In this document: piece by piece, positions 51,700-59,726 of the stretch
How positions within the stretch are numbered: position 1 is the first letter of the stretch
How the letters are laid out: each line of letters starts with the position of its first letter
Translations under genes and position numbers: made by a program
Source of the DNA: UBA1952 sp965246855
Lineage (GTDB): Bacteria; Bacteroidota; Bacteroidia; Chitinophagales; Chitinophagaceae
Assembly (NCBI GenBank): GCA_965246855.1
Contig: CBDFFP010000003.1
Coordinates: 310,001-374,000 of the forward strand
DNA: 64,000 nucleotides
Direction: 5' to 3'
Notes under the pieces: generated by a model
Told to the model about the DNA's origin: nothing
Seen by the model: the letters and a program-made list of their open reading frames with translations, nothing else
The model's database searches: none

Positions 51700-52305
51700 C
51701 TAATCGTTCCCGGCGGCAAGCCATGCCTTCATTTGGGCAATTTCCACCGTCTGCGCGGCAATAATCATGTCTGCCATGTCTTTTACGAAAGGCGTTTGCG
51801 CATACATTTTCGCGGCCTTCGCCATGTCCACCGCGCTTTGGTGGTGTACGATCATCAGGTGCACAAAATCGTGGTCGCTCTGGTTTTTCAGCACCTGCGT
51901 GTCGCCCTGAACGCTCATTCGCGTCATGGAGGCATCCAGGCTGTCCATCATCGCCATGCTCATACCCATTGGCATGTGTGCATTCATGAAGCTGTCCAAC
52001 TGCGCAATCTCGCGCGTCTGGTCGTCCTTCATTTTTTGGGCCATGCTTTTGATCATCGTATCTGTGCCATTGGCCAATTCATATACGGCCATAGTTACTG
52101 CGCCGTTGTGATGCACCTTCATCATTTTGGCAAAGTCGTGGTCGGGGTCCATCGTCATATTCATCGTGTCCATCTGCATGTGCATGTCGTGCATGATTTT
52201 CAGCAGCGGGTTGCTTCCCATAGTGGTGTGGTGGTCGTCACTTTTCTTGCAGGAAGCAAACAGGACAACGGCGAAGGCGAGAAGGGCGAAAAAGTTTTTT
52301 TTCAT
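51700..52305 (-). CDS. DUF305 lipoprotein
   Basis: About 201 aa from the ATG at 52305 (MKKNFFALLAFAVVLFASC; lipobox at Cys19); the frame is open upstream. Two DUF305-type repeats are visible, HDFAKMMKVHHNGAVTMA and HDFVHLMIVHHQSAVDMA, each with the paired His typical of the family. The segment between them is very Met/His-rich, fitting metal binding. DUF305 proteins often accompany copper genes. It is the last gene of the - strand copper cluster. TAACTTTA on the - strand near 52325 is one base off the promoter consensus. Confidence 0.88.
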   Translation of the reverse strand: MKKNFFALLAFAVVLFASCKKSDDHHTTMGSNPLLKIMHDMHMQMDTMNMTMDPDHDFAKMMKVHHNGAVTMAVYELANGTDTMIKSMAQKMKDDQTREIAQLDSFMNAHMPMGMSMAMMDSLDASMTRMSVQGDTQVLKNQSDHDFVHLMIVHHQSAVDMAKAAKMYAQTPFVKDMADMIIAAQTVEIAQMKAWLAAGND

Positions 52306-52475
52306 TTTGGAGAAAGGATTGGGGGCTAAAGTTAGGAGGTGCGTTACCGGCAACAGCTTTTGGTGAAAAAGCGGCGCAGGAAGCGAGACGACGAAGGTAG
52401 CTTTTTTTGGGGAAACTATCCACCTTCTATTGGTAAAACAAAAAATATATTCTATTGGAGCAATGCAATCGCTCT

Positions 52476-52522
52476 AAAAAATGTACAAGGGCTTTCCTGC
52501 AATAACAGAAAAGCCCTTGTAC
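52476..52522 (-). terminator. Terminator after the Cys-rich four-helix gene
   Basis: GTACAAGGGCTTT and AAAGCCCTTGTAC are 13-bp arms. Read on the - strand, the hairpin ends in a T-run. Confidence 0.8.
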
Positions 52523-52544
52523 GCAATTACAAAGTAGCAGCTTA

Positions 52545-52913
52545 TTAAGCGCCCATTCGGTTACATTCTTCCGCGCATTTCCGACATGCTTCCGCACACT
52601 CACGGCAATGCTCCATGCCACGGCCCGCGTGCGTGTCGCATTCTTGGGCGCAAGCAAGGCAAAGGTCGGCGCACAGGCGGCAGATTTCTTTTGCTTGGTC
52701 GCTGCCGAGGCTCATAAGCTGCGCAGCGGCATAGCAGAGGATGGCGCATTCCATGTCAAGTTGAATGCATCGCGCCATCATCTTCACATCGTCCTCTTTG
52801 AGGCAGGAAGAAGCGCAGTGGTTGCAAATGGCCGCACAACGAAGGCAGGCATCTATGCAAGACTGGTATCGGTGGTAGCCGGAAGCGTTTGTGGTTGAAT
52901 GTCTGTGTTCCAT
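52545..52913 (-). CDS. Cys-rich four-helix-bundle copper-binding (Csp-like) protein
   Basis: A 122-aa protein with many cysteines in CxxxC or CxxC spacing along four predicted helices (CIDACLRCAAICNHCASSC, MARCIQLDMECAILCY, ICRLCADLCLACAQEC, HCRECAEACRKCAEEC). This is the pattern of copper storage proteins that hold many Cu(I) ions inside the bundle. No signal peptide is seen, so it is probably the cytosolic type. The neighbouring multicopper oxidase and heavy-metal proteins support the role. Confidence 0.87.
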   Translation of the reverse strand: MEHRHSTTNASGYHRYQSCIDACLRCAAICNHCASSCLKEDDVKMMARCIQLDMECAILCYAAAQLMSLGSDQAKEICRLCADLCLACAQECDTHAGRGMEHCRECAEACRKCAEECNRMGA

Positions 52914-53058
52914 GATTACGGATAGGGTTTTAGGTGATGATTAACAGCATCATTACCGATAGAATTTTTGATAATAAAACTGAGCCGCCAGCCCCAAAAC
53001 CTTTTCATGACTTACGCAATGGCTTCGGCTTTGAAGCCTGCTTTTTCCAATTTCTTAC

Positions 53059-53277
53059 CTACTTCTTCTCTGCTTTTACCACTTCCAGCTTCATGCCGCA
53101 CTTGGGGCATTTGCCGGGCTTGCGGCTCGTTACTTCGGTGTGCATCGGGCAGGTGTAGGTCTTGGCTTTTGCGTGTTTTTTGTGGCCTTTATTGCCGTGT
53201 CCTTCGTGGGCAAAGGCGGTTGTGGTGGTTGCGGTGGCGGCTACTAAAATAGCGAGGGCGAGGAGTGCTTTTTTCAT
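53059..53277 (-). CDS. Small secreted heavy-metal-binding domain protein
   Basis: A 72-aa protein with a signal peptide (ALLALAILVAATATTTTAFAHE), a His/Lys-rich linker, then the heavy-metal-binding motif YTCPMHTEVTSRKPGKCPKCGMKLE with Cys and His/Met ligands. The same domain begins the CopA-like protein encoded just upstream in the cluster. It probably binds copper in the periplasm. Confidence 0.85.
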   Translation of the reverse strand: MKKALLALAILVAATATTTTAFAHEGHGNKGHKKHAKAKTYTCPMHTEVTSRKPGKCPKCGMKLEVVKAEKK

Positions 53278-53313
53278 GGTTGTTTTGGTTTTGGGTTGGG
53301 GAAAAGAGGTTGT

Positions 53314-56013
53314 CTAATAGGTAATGGTTGCGCCTGCGCCGTAGCCCATATCGCTGTCGTAGTGCGTGGAGAGCGAAATGTACTTGGTGAGGATGTAGCG
53401 GAAGCCCGCCATGTACTCTTTGTCGGTGTTGAGCATAAAGTTGAAGCGCAGGCGGCTGGCAACCGGGATGTCTTCGCGCATAAGCTGGAAGCGGAATTTC
53501 CCCTCGCCGTCTGCCCGGGCTTCGGCAACAACAAGCATGGGCAGCGTGTAGCGCACACCGGCTATAACGGTGCGGCGGTTGCTTTGGTTGTTCATCTGCC
53601 CAAAGAGGTTGCGGTCTGGTTCGTAGCCCGGCTCGCCGGGGCGTTTTACGCGGGCGTTGTAGTGATAATCAAAACCCACGAAGGGCAGCCACCACTGCAT
53701 CTTGCCCAGGTAGCGGCCTACGATGGTTTCGCTTTCGTAGCCGTGCTGCGCGTGCAATCCTAACCGCCATTCGCTTGCGGCCAGCCAGCGGGTATTTGCC
53801 AGCATCACCTCGCCGTCGCTGCCGTTGGTTTCCAGCCCTATCTGGGCCATCAGGTGGAAGCGGCGGTCTTCGCGGAAGAGCATTTTCCGGGCCTGCTTTG
53901 GGTTGGGAATTTCCGGGTTGGGCGGGGAAGCCTCGTAGGTAAAAATGCGGCCCATGCCGCTCATCATGTGGTAGAGGATATGGCAGTGGAAAAACCAATC
54001 GCCGCTTTCCGTACCGGCAAATTCAATGGTGTCGGTTTCCATCGGCATGATGTCCAGCACATTCTTGAGTGGCGAATAATCGCCCTGCCCGTTCAGCACG
54101 CGGAAGAAGTGGCCGTGCAGGTGCATGGGGTGGCGCATCATGGTGTTGTTGAACATCACGATGCGCACATTTTCACCCCGCCGGATAAGAATCGTATCGG
54201 CTTCGGAGACCGTCTTGTTATTGATGGTCCAGACATAGCGGTTCATGTTGCCGGTCAATTCAAAATGAAGGGTGCGGACAGGCCCATCTGGAAGGGTGGT
54301 TTTCCCAGGCGCGCGCAGCATGGTGTAGTTCAGCGTTTTAATGCCGCTGGCTCCGCTGTTCATGTCCTGCCATTTGCCGTTTACATAGCCGCCGCGCATA
54401 GGGTTCATTCCATTCATGCCGTCCGTGCTGTCCTGCTCCATGCCCGGCATGTGGTGGCCGGCGTGGGCATCGTGGCCGCCCGTGTTTTCCATAGAAGAAC
54501 TGCCGGAACCTTCTTCTGCTTCCTGCCCGTCGTCCCCGTTCACCGTGTTGCCGTAGGTGCCTTCACCACCGCCGGTGATTTCCGGGTACATCACGGTGTT
54601 CATGTCCATTGCCTGCATGGTCATCTTCATTCCGCCCATGCTGCTCAGGTCCATGTCGCCGTTCATCTTCATCATGCGGTTCATCATCTTCATCCCCTCA
54701 AAGTATTTGAGTTTGGGAAGGTGCGGCGCAATCACCTTACTGCCGCTGCCCATCCAGAGGGAGGCGCTCTTTGTCCGGTCTTCGGGCGTGGCCAATAGCT
54801 CGTAGCTGTGGTTGTCGTTTGGAATAGTAATGATGACATCGTAGGTCTCGGCAACGGCAATCAGGAGCCGGTCCACTTCCACCGGCGCTACGTCTTCGCC
54901 ATCACTGGCGACCACCGTCATTTTGCCACCCGCCCACGTGAGCCAGAAGTAAGAAGATGCGCCGCCGTTCACTACGCGCAGCTTCACCTGGTCGCCGGGT
55001 TTCAGGCCGGGCATTTCGCCGTTGGGTGTGCCATTGATAAGGAAGCGGTCGTAATAAACATCACTCACGTCCATGGCCAGCATCCGCTTCCATTCGTTCT
55101 GCACTTTGGTTTTAAACGCGCCTTTTTCTATCGCTTCCGCGTAGCTCTGAACCGTGGTCTTGCGGATGCCAAACCAATCCGTTTGGTTGTGCAGGCTGCG
55201 GTCCACCTCATGGCTTTTCATGTTCGTCCATTCGCTCAACACAAGGGGCAGTTGGGTATAAGCCGGTTCCTCGCGCTTGTTGATGATAAACGCGCCGTAA
55301 AGTCCGTCCTGCTCCTGCGTCATGGTGTGCGAGTGATACCAGTAGGTGCCATTCTGCACAATGGGAAACTGAAAGAGGTGGGAGGTTCCGGGCTTGATGG
55401 GAGCAGTGGTGAGATACGGAACGCCGTCGTATTGGTTAGGCAGGATGAGGCCATGCCAGTGGATAGAGGTTTCGTCGTGCTTCAGGTTGTTGTGAACCCA
55501 GATTTCTGCGGTGTCGCCTTCGGTAAAATAAAGCGTGGGGGCAGGCAGAGAGCCGTTCACCACAAGAGCATGGCGCATCTTTTTGCCGCCGGTGTAGTTC
55601 ACGAGGCTGTCACCAATGTAGAGGTCGTAGCGCACCCGGCGTGGCGGGCCTGCTTTGATGGCAGCCACTTTGGACGGCGCAGTTACGGCAGGTTCCGAAT
55701 GTCCGGTAACGGCTTGCACCGGCTTGTCGCTTGCCGTGTCGGGCTTGTCCGTTGGCATGTGGTGCATACCGCTGTGCGTCTGCGTCGGGAAGGTTGTTGC
55801 CTGCGGCTTAGGCTTGGGTTTCGGCGCAGCCACTTTCACTTTAATCGTCTTTTTCTCCAGCGTCATGCCGCAAATGGGGCAGTCGCCGGGCTTGCTTTTT
55901 TGCACCTGCGGGTGCATGGGGCATTGGTAAACCGTCTTGCTTACGGTGGTCTGCGCGCCTGCCGGTATTCCGAAGAGTATCAGCAACGCCGCCATCAAAA
56001 ATTTAAGGTTCAT
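53314..56013 (-). CDS. Copper resistance multicopper oxidase (CopA-like) fused to a CopB-like C-terminus
   Basis: An 899-aa protein. A signal peptide (to about residue 20) is followed by a heavy-metal-binding domain (YQCPMHPQV...PGDCPICGMTLE, about 29-53), a P/K linker, then cupredoxin domains. Copper-site motifs are HWHG (about 182), YWYHSHT (about 224), HPMHLHGH (about 626-634) and HCHILYHMMSGM (about 676-687). A Met/His/Gly-rich insert lies near 440-560. Residues from about 705 to the end resemble CopB, an outer-membrane barrel-like protein (FREDRRFHLMAQIGLETNGSDGE, VGRYLGKMQWWLPFVGFDYHYN, GFRYILTKYISLSTHYDSD). CopA and CopB are separate proteins in the classic systems. Confidence 0.9.
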   Translation of the reverse strand: MNLKFLMAALLILFGIPAGAQTTVSKTVYQCPMHPQVQKSKPGDCPICGMTLEKKTIKVKVAAPKPKPKPQATTFPTQTHSGMHHMPTDKPDTASDKPVQAVTGHSEPAVTAPSKVAAIKAGPPRRVRYDLYIGDSLVNYTGGKKMRHALVVNGSLPAPTLYFTEGDTAEIWVHNNLKHDETSIHWHGLILPNQYDGVPYLTTAPIKPGTSHLFQFPIVQNGTYWYHSHTMTQEQDGLYGAFIINKREEPAYTQLPLVLSEWTNMKSHEVDRSLHNQTDWFGIRKTTVQSYAEAIEKGAFKTKVQNEWKRMLAMDVSDVYYDRFLINGTPNGEMPGLKPGDQVKLRVVNGGASSYFWLTWAGGKMTVVASDGEDVAPVEVDRLLIAVAETYDVIITIPNDNHSYELLATPEDRTKSASLWMGSGSKVIAPHLPKLKYFEGMKMMNRMMKMNGDMDLSSMGGMKMTMQAMDMNTVMYPEITGGGEGTYGNTVNGDDGQEAEEGSGSSSMENTGGHDAHAGHHMPGMEQDSTDGMNGMNPMRGGYVNGKWQDMNSGASGIKTLNYTMLRAPGKTTLPDGPVRTLHFELTGNMNRYVWTINNKTVSEADTILIRRGENVRIVMFNNTMMRHPMHLHGHFFRVLNGQGDYSPLKNVLDIMPMETDTIEFAGTESGDWFFHCHILYHMMSGMGRIFTYEASPPNPEIPNPKQARKMLFREDRRFHLMAQIGLETNGSDGEVMLANTRWLAASEWRLGLHAQHGYESETIVGRYLGKMQWWLPFVGFDYHYNARVKRPGEPGYEPDRNLFGQMNNQSNRRTVIAGVRYTLPMLVVAEARADGEGKFRFQLMREDIPVASRLRFNFMLNTDKEYMAGFRYILTKYISLSTHYDSDMGYGAGATITY

Positions 56014-56022
56014 TGGTCTTGT

Positions 56023-56748
56023 TTAGGATTGCAAGCGAACCAACATCAAGGCGCTCATGACAACCATCAAAACGTCTTCAAACAAGGTTACTTTGCTCAA
56101 CGGCAGCTTGATTACCGTGCCAAGACAGGCGCACTGGAAAGGCGTTTTCTTTAGCAGGCTTTGGATTACGCCGATGGTGCTAATCGCCATTACAATCAGG
56201 GTTGCCGCATTTGTAAAGACCGGGTTGAAGCCGGTGATAAAGGCGATACCAAGCGCAAGCTCTATAAACGGATACACGAAGCCATAGGCAGGCAGCGCTT
56301 TCGCAACAAGGTCATAGCTGCGATAGCCTTCGGCAAAGCCGCGAAGATTCAGGAGCTTGAAAAAGGAAAAGACCAGAAAGAAGCCACCCATGAAGTAGCT
56401 CATCCACTCCATCAGGTCAAAACGACCTTGTGCGAATTGGGTAAGCAGACTCACACCAGCGATATAGCCGAAGATGAGGAAGATAGGGTAATAAGAATCT
56501 CCTCCGGCTTCTTCTGTTGGGGTTTCCTGCATCGCATGGCCCATCTCTGTGAGGGTATAATTTCCGGCTTTGCTCACAGCTTGTTGCAAGACATCAGGCA
56601 TGATATGCCTCTGCATCGTAACTGTAGCTTGCGGAGAGTGGAGCTGCACCTCTGCGGCGGTTATATCCGGCAACTTCAGTAACTCGCTTTTCACTTTGGC
56701 TACGCAGCCATTGCAGGTCATGCCGGTGATGCTGTACGTGTGTGTCAT
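56023..56748 (-). CDS. Heavy-metal-associated (HMA) domain fused to a MauE/DoxX-like membrane protein
   Basis: About 241 aa from MTHTYSITGMTCNGC at 56748. An N-terminal HMA copper-binding domain with CxxC (MTCNGCVAKVKSELLKL) is followed by a MauE/DoxX-type membrane part of four or five helices (FLIFGYIAGVSLLTQF, FFLVFSFFKLLNLRGFAEGYRSYDLVAKALPAYGF, CACLGTVIKLPLSKVTLFED). The Cys pair (CAC) near the C-terminus may be redox-active. It probably carries or delivers metal or electrons in the inner membrane. The gene lies 10 bp before the CopA-like gene in the same direction. Confidence 0.85.
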   Translation of the reverse strand: MTHTYSITGMTCNGCVAKVKSELLKLPDITAAEVQLHSPQATVTMQRHIMPDVLQQAVSKAGNYTLTEMGHAMQETPTEEAGGDSYYPIFLIFGYIAGVSLLTQFAQGRFDLMEWMSYFMGGFFLVFSFFKLLNLRGFAEGYRSYDLVAKALPAYGFVYPFIELALGIAFITGFNPVFTNAATLIVMAISTIGVIQSLLKKTPFQCACLGTVIKLPLSKVTLFEDVLMVVMSALMLVRLQS

Positions 56749-56751
56749 GTT

Positions 56752-56771
56752 GTTCTCTTTGTTTTGAGAAC
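56752..56771. promoter_or_regulatory. Small inverted repeat at the 5' end of the copper cluster
   Basis: GTTCTC and GAGAAC, 8 bp apart, lie between the start of the HMA-MauE gene and a weak -7-like box (GAGCTTTG on the - strand). It could be an operator. Confidence 0.35.
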
Positions 56772-56828
56772 GCAAAGCTCCACTTCACACCGTCCTGCTC
56801 TGTTACATCGTGATGGAGCGGTCTTACA

Positions 56829-57401
56829 TCATTTTGCGCTGCCAACCTCGTCTAAAGGCTTTCGCTTTTTGCCTTGCAGGCTCTTGAAGTACGTTGGGGT
56901 CATGCCCGTCACTTTCTTGAACTGCGCCGATAAATGCGCAACACTGCTGTACCCCAAATCAAAAGCAATTTGGGAAAGCGAATGCTCATCATAAACGATA
57001 AGCTCTTTAACGCGCTCTATCTTTTGGCGGATGTGGTATTGCTCAATAGTGATGCCTTCCGTTTCGGAAAACAGACGGCTCAGGAAGGAGTAATCATGAT
57101 GCAGGGCGGCGCTGAAAAGCTCGCTGTATCTCTGTTTGGGGTGCTCTTCGCTTTAATGAACCCACCGTATAATCATCGTCTTTATCTGGTCAATCAACTT
57201 GCTGTTGCGGTCATCCATCAGTTCAAAGCCGGCCTCCGTCAAAGCCTGTTGTAACGCTGCCTTTTTTGATTTCGCAAGCTCCCCATCCAATTCCACCTCG
57301 CCCAACTCCACTTCTGTAATCTGCAAGCCCAGGTCGTGAAAAATATCCTTTACGACCTTCTTACAACGTCCGCAGACCATGTTTTTGATGAAGAGTTTCA
57401 T
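56829..57401 (-). pseudogene. AraC-family regulator with N-terminal HMA-like domain, interrupted by an in-frame TAA
   Basis: Read on the - strand, 57401 to 57156 encodes 82 aa of an HMA-like sensor domain (MKLFIKNMVCGRCKKVV, VELGEVELDGE, LIDQIKTMIIRWVH). A TAA follows at 57155-57153. The same frame then stays open for 107 codons to a TGA at 56831-56829 and encodes a clean AraC DNA-binding domain (HHDYSFLSRLFSETEGITIEQYHIRQKIERVKEL, LSQIAFDLGYSSVAHLSAQFKKVTGMTPTYFK). Intact Bacteroidota homologues, as I recall them, run straight through here, usually with Tyr after VH. One base change from TAC/TAT explains the stop. It is divided only by that codon, so it is a recent nonsense mutation, readthrough or a sequence error. 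Confidence 0.85.
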
Positions 57402-57596
57402 GATTTTGGTTTGAAGTATAATTGAATATTTGCCGCCTGAAAAAGGTCTTTAAAAATAATAAGATTAGTTGGACTTGTTGTCACCCTGATACCCTTTTCA
57501 AAAACCAATTCGCCTCTTTCATATTGTTCGCATTGTTCACCGCTGCAATAAAGTCCCTTCAACTTCCACAAACTACGCCCCAAACACTCTTTGACC

Positions 57597-58463
57597 TCAC
57601 CCCACAAACCCCATCACAGCCTTATTCACGTCCCCCGCGCTTTCCCAATGCACAAAATGCCCGGCCTGCGGCAGCACCCGCGCGCGGGCATGGGGCATGA
57701 GCTTTTCCGCCGTGCGGGCCAACTGCTGCACCGATAGCTGCGGATGACAGAGGCGGTTGGGAATCAAAGCGTCACAATCGCCGAAGAGAAGTAAAGCGGG
57801 CTGCCGCACCTGCCCCAGCTTTTCAATCACCGTGTGGCGGAACATGCTGCTGATACACTGCGTCAGCATCTTGCGGTAGGCCGCGTCGCCGTGGCGGTGA
57901 TAGTCTTCCAGACAAGCTTCCAACAAGCGGCGGCTGCCCTGCGGAAGTTTATAGAAAGCACCTTCATAAAACTGCTTCATGGAGTCTTCGGGCCGCTGAA
58001 AAAAGTCGGCAAAGAAAAACGTGGTTTGTCCCAGTGCCTGCTCCCAGGCCGAGAACTGCTCAATGCCCGCAGGCGAAACCAGGATTAGTTTTTCCACCGC
58101 TGCGGGCGCTTCCAAAGCTGCTGTCAGTGCAATCTGCGCGCCCATGCTGTGGCCCACAAGGCAAACATTTTGCAGGCCCTTTTCGCCAATGAAATGCAGC
58201 ACGCAGCGGGCGAAATAATGCAGGCTGTAATCGCCCGTCGGGCTGTTGGTAGAAAGGCCGTTTCCGGGCAGGTCTATGGCAATGCAGCGGTAGTGCTGCG
58301 CCAGCGCCTCAAAGTTTTGATGCCAGCTTAGGAGGTTGCTGCTCAGGCCGTGGAGGAACAGCAGCGTGGCCGGGCCGGTGCCCTTTTCCACATACGCGAT
58401 TTCGGTTCCGTCGTGCAACAGCGTTTTTCGGACGGGCTGCGGGTAAAAAGATTCTGAAGACAA
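57597..58463 (-). CDS. Alpha/beta hydrolase
   Basis: A hydrolase of about 288 aa with the oxyanion region LLFLHGLSSNLLSWHQN, the nucleophile elbow VGHSMGAQ (Ser), an Asp in LLLFGDCDALIPN and a C-terminal His in PQAGHFVHWE. The frame is open to 58532, but that stretch is repeat-like gap DNA, so I place the start at the TTG at 58463. The substrate is unknown. It lies downstream of phaC on the same strand, but a 190-bp gap separates the two. Confidence 0.82.
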   Translation of the reverse strand: MSSESFYPQPVRKTLLHDGTEIAYVEKGTGPATLLFLHGLSSNLLSWHQNFEALAQHYRCIAIDLPGNGLSTNSPTGDYSLHYFARCVLHFIGEKGLQNVCLVGHSMGAQIALTAALEAPAAVEKLILVSPAGIEQFSAWEQALGQTTFFFADFFQRPEDSMKQFYEGAFYKLPQGSRRLLEACLEDYHRHGDAAYRKMLTQCISSMFRHTVIEKLGQVRQPALLLFGDCDALIPNRLCHPQLSVQQLARTAEKLMPHARARVLPQAGHFVHWESAGDVNKAVMGFVG

Positions 58464-58468
58464 GGAGT

Positions 58469-58497
58469 AATGGATAATGATTAATGAATAATGGGGA
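58469..58497. repeat. Tandem heptamers of the AATGAAT type
   Basis: AATGGAT, AATGATT, AATGAAT and AATGGGG follow one another in 7-bp steps. The word family is the one found after guaA and in the rplF-rplR gap. Confidence 0.75.
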
Positions 58498-58571
58498 CGA
58501 GGAAATAGAATCCCCAAAAAAGCGGCAGGCAACAGACAAAAGCGCCTGTTCCTGCCGCTGTTCTCAAAGGT

Positions 58572-58655
58572 CTTTTACAGCCCCTCTTTCGTCTTTTGTC
58601 TTTAGACTTTTATCTCCAAAGAGCTTTCTACTTTCTACTAAGTACTTTCTACTCC
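58572..58655. repeat. Two heptamer word arrays side by side
   Basis: CTTTTGT-type words (CTTTCGT, CTTTTGT, CTTTAGA, CTTTTAT) are followed by CTTTCTA twice, CTAAGTA, CTTTCTA. Both word families also occur in the ribosomal gaps. It lies just past the phaC stop. Confidence 0.8.
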
Positions 58656-59726
58656 TCAACACCGCTTAATTACCCACTTCGCCACGCTCGGCGCAAGTTC
58701 TTTCTGGCTTTTGCCGCCGACGAACACACCAATGTGGCCGCCCGGAAACGCGTATTCTTCCTTGTCTTTAGAGCCGATTTTGCTCATGACGGCAAGGGTG
58801 CTTTCGTTGGGGATGATGTTGTCTTCCGTAGCGTACACGTTCAGGTACGGCATCGTTACGTTCTTCAAATCCACGCGGCGGCCACCGAGTTCAAACTCGC
58901 CTTTAATCAGCTTGTTATCGCGGAAAAGATCTTTGATGTACTTGCGGTACATCTCGCCTGAAATGGCAGGCAGATCGCTCTTCCAATGCTCCATGCGCAG
59001 GAAGTTCAGGAGCTTGTCCTTGTCGTCCAGCGAGTCCATCACGCCCATGTATTTGCTGATGTTCATGCTCGGCTTCATCATGCCAAAAGCAGAGTCCACC
59101 ATCTCGCCCGGAATCGTCCCCACGCTGTCCACCATCGCGTCCACATCAATATACTTTGTCCACTTGAACAGCATACACTTGTCGCCCTGCTCAAAGTCAA
59201 ACGGCGCTACGTAAGTGGTTAGCGACTTAATCTTTTTCGGGTACAGCGCCGCGTAAATCATGGAATACGTCCCGGCCTGGCAAATACCCATTTTGTGGAT
59301 AGACGGAACACCATGGTGACGGCGGAGAAAATCCACCGCATCGTTCATATACCCGTCAATGTAGTCTTCCATCGTCAGGTACCGATCCGCGCGGGTGGGG
59401 TAGCCCCAGTCCATGATGTAGATGTCCAGCCCTTCCATCAACAGGCGGCGCATCAGGCTGCGGTCGGGTTGCAAGTCCAGCACGTCGTGGCGGTTCAGCA
59501 TCGCAAAGCTCACCAGTACCGGCGTAGCACATTTTACGGGCGCAGCACCTTCCGGGCGTTGGTAGTGATAAAGCTTCACCTTGTCGCGGCTCCATACAAG
59601 GTCTTTCGGCGTTACGGCCACGTCCACATCCACGTCGGAGATGTCCTGAAGCGTTTCATAACCTTTCACCAGCTTTTCGGTGGTGCGGTTCATTTCCTCA
59701 AAGAGGGCGGAAGGGTTGAAGTTCAT
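58656..59726 (-). CDS. phaC: Class III poly(R)-hydroxyalkanoate synthase, PhaC subunit
   Basis: A 356-aa protein, the short class III length. The catalytic triad is Cys149 in GICQAG, Asp302 in YATEDNIIPNE and His331 in PGGHIGVF; these numbers equal those known for the Allochromatium vinosum enzyme. Other matches are MDWGYPTRADRYLTMEDYI and MKPSMNISKY. It polymerises hydroxyacyl-CoA into storage polyester. Class III enzymes need PhaE, but no phaE-like gene is in the window. Confidence 0.92.
   Translation of the reverse strand: MNFNPSALFEEMNRTTEKLVKGYETLQDISDVDVDVAVTPKDLVWSRDKVKLYHYQRPEGAAPVKCATPVLVSFAMLNRHDVLDLQPDRSLMRRLLMEGLDIYIMDWGYPTRADRYLTMEDYIDGYMNDAVDFLRRHHGVPSIHKMGICQAGTYSMIYAALYPKKIKSLTTYVAPFDFEQGDKCMLFKWTKYIDVDAMVDSVGTIPGEMVDSAFGMMKPSMNISKYMGVMDSLDDKDKLLNFLRMEHWKSDLPAISGEMYRKYIKDLFRDNKLIKGEFELGGRRVDLKNVTMPYLNVYATEDNIIPNESTLAVMSKIGSKDKEEYAFPGGHIGVFVGGKSQKELAPSVAKWVIKRC

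Noticed and set aside
54808..56154. 448-codon + strand open frame opposite the CopA-like gene
   Set aside because: His/Val/Arg-rich shadow of a well-supported - strand gene with full copper motifs.
57398..57607. 69-codon - strand ORF upstream of the AraC gene
   Set aside because: No motif and no start context. It overlaps the probable promoter region of the regulator.
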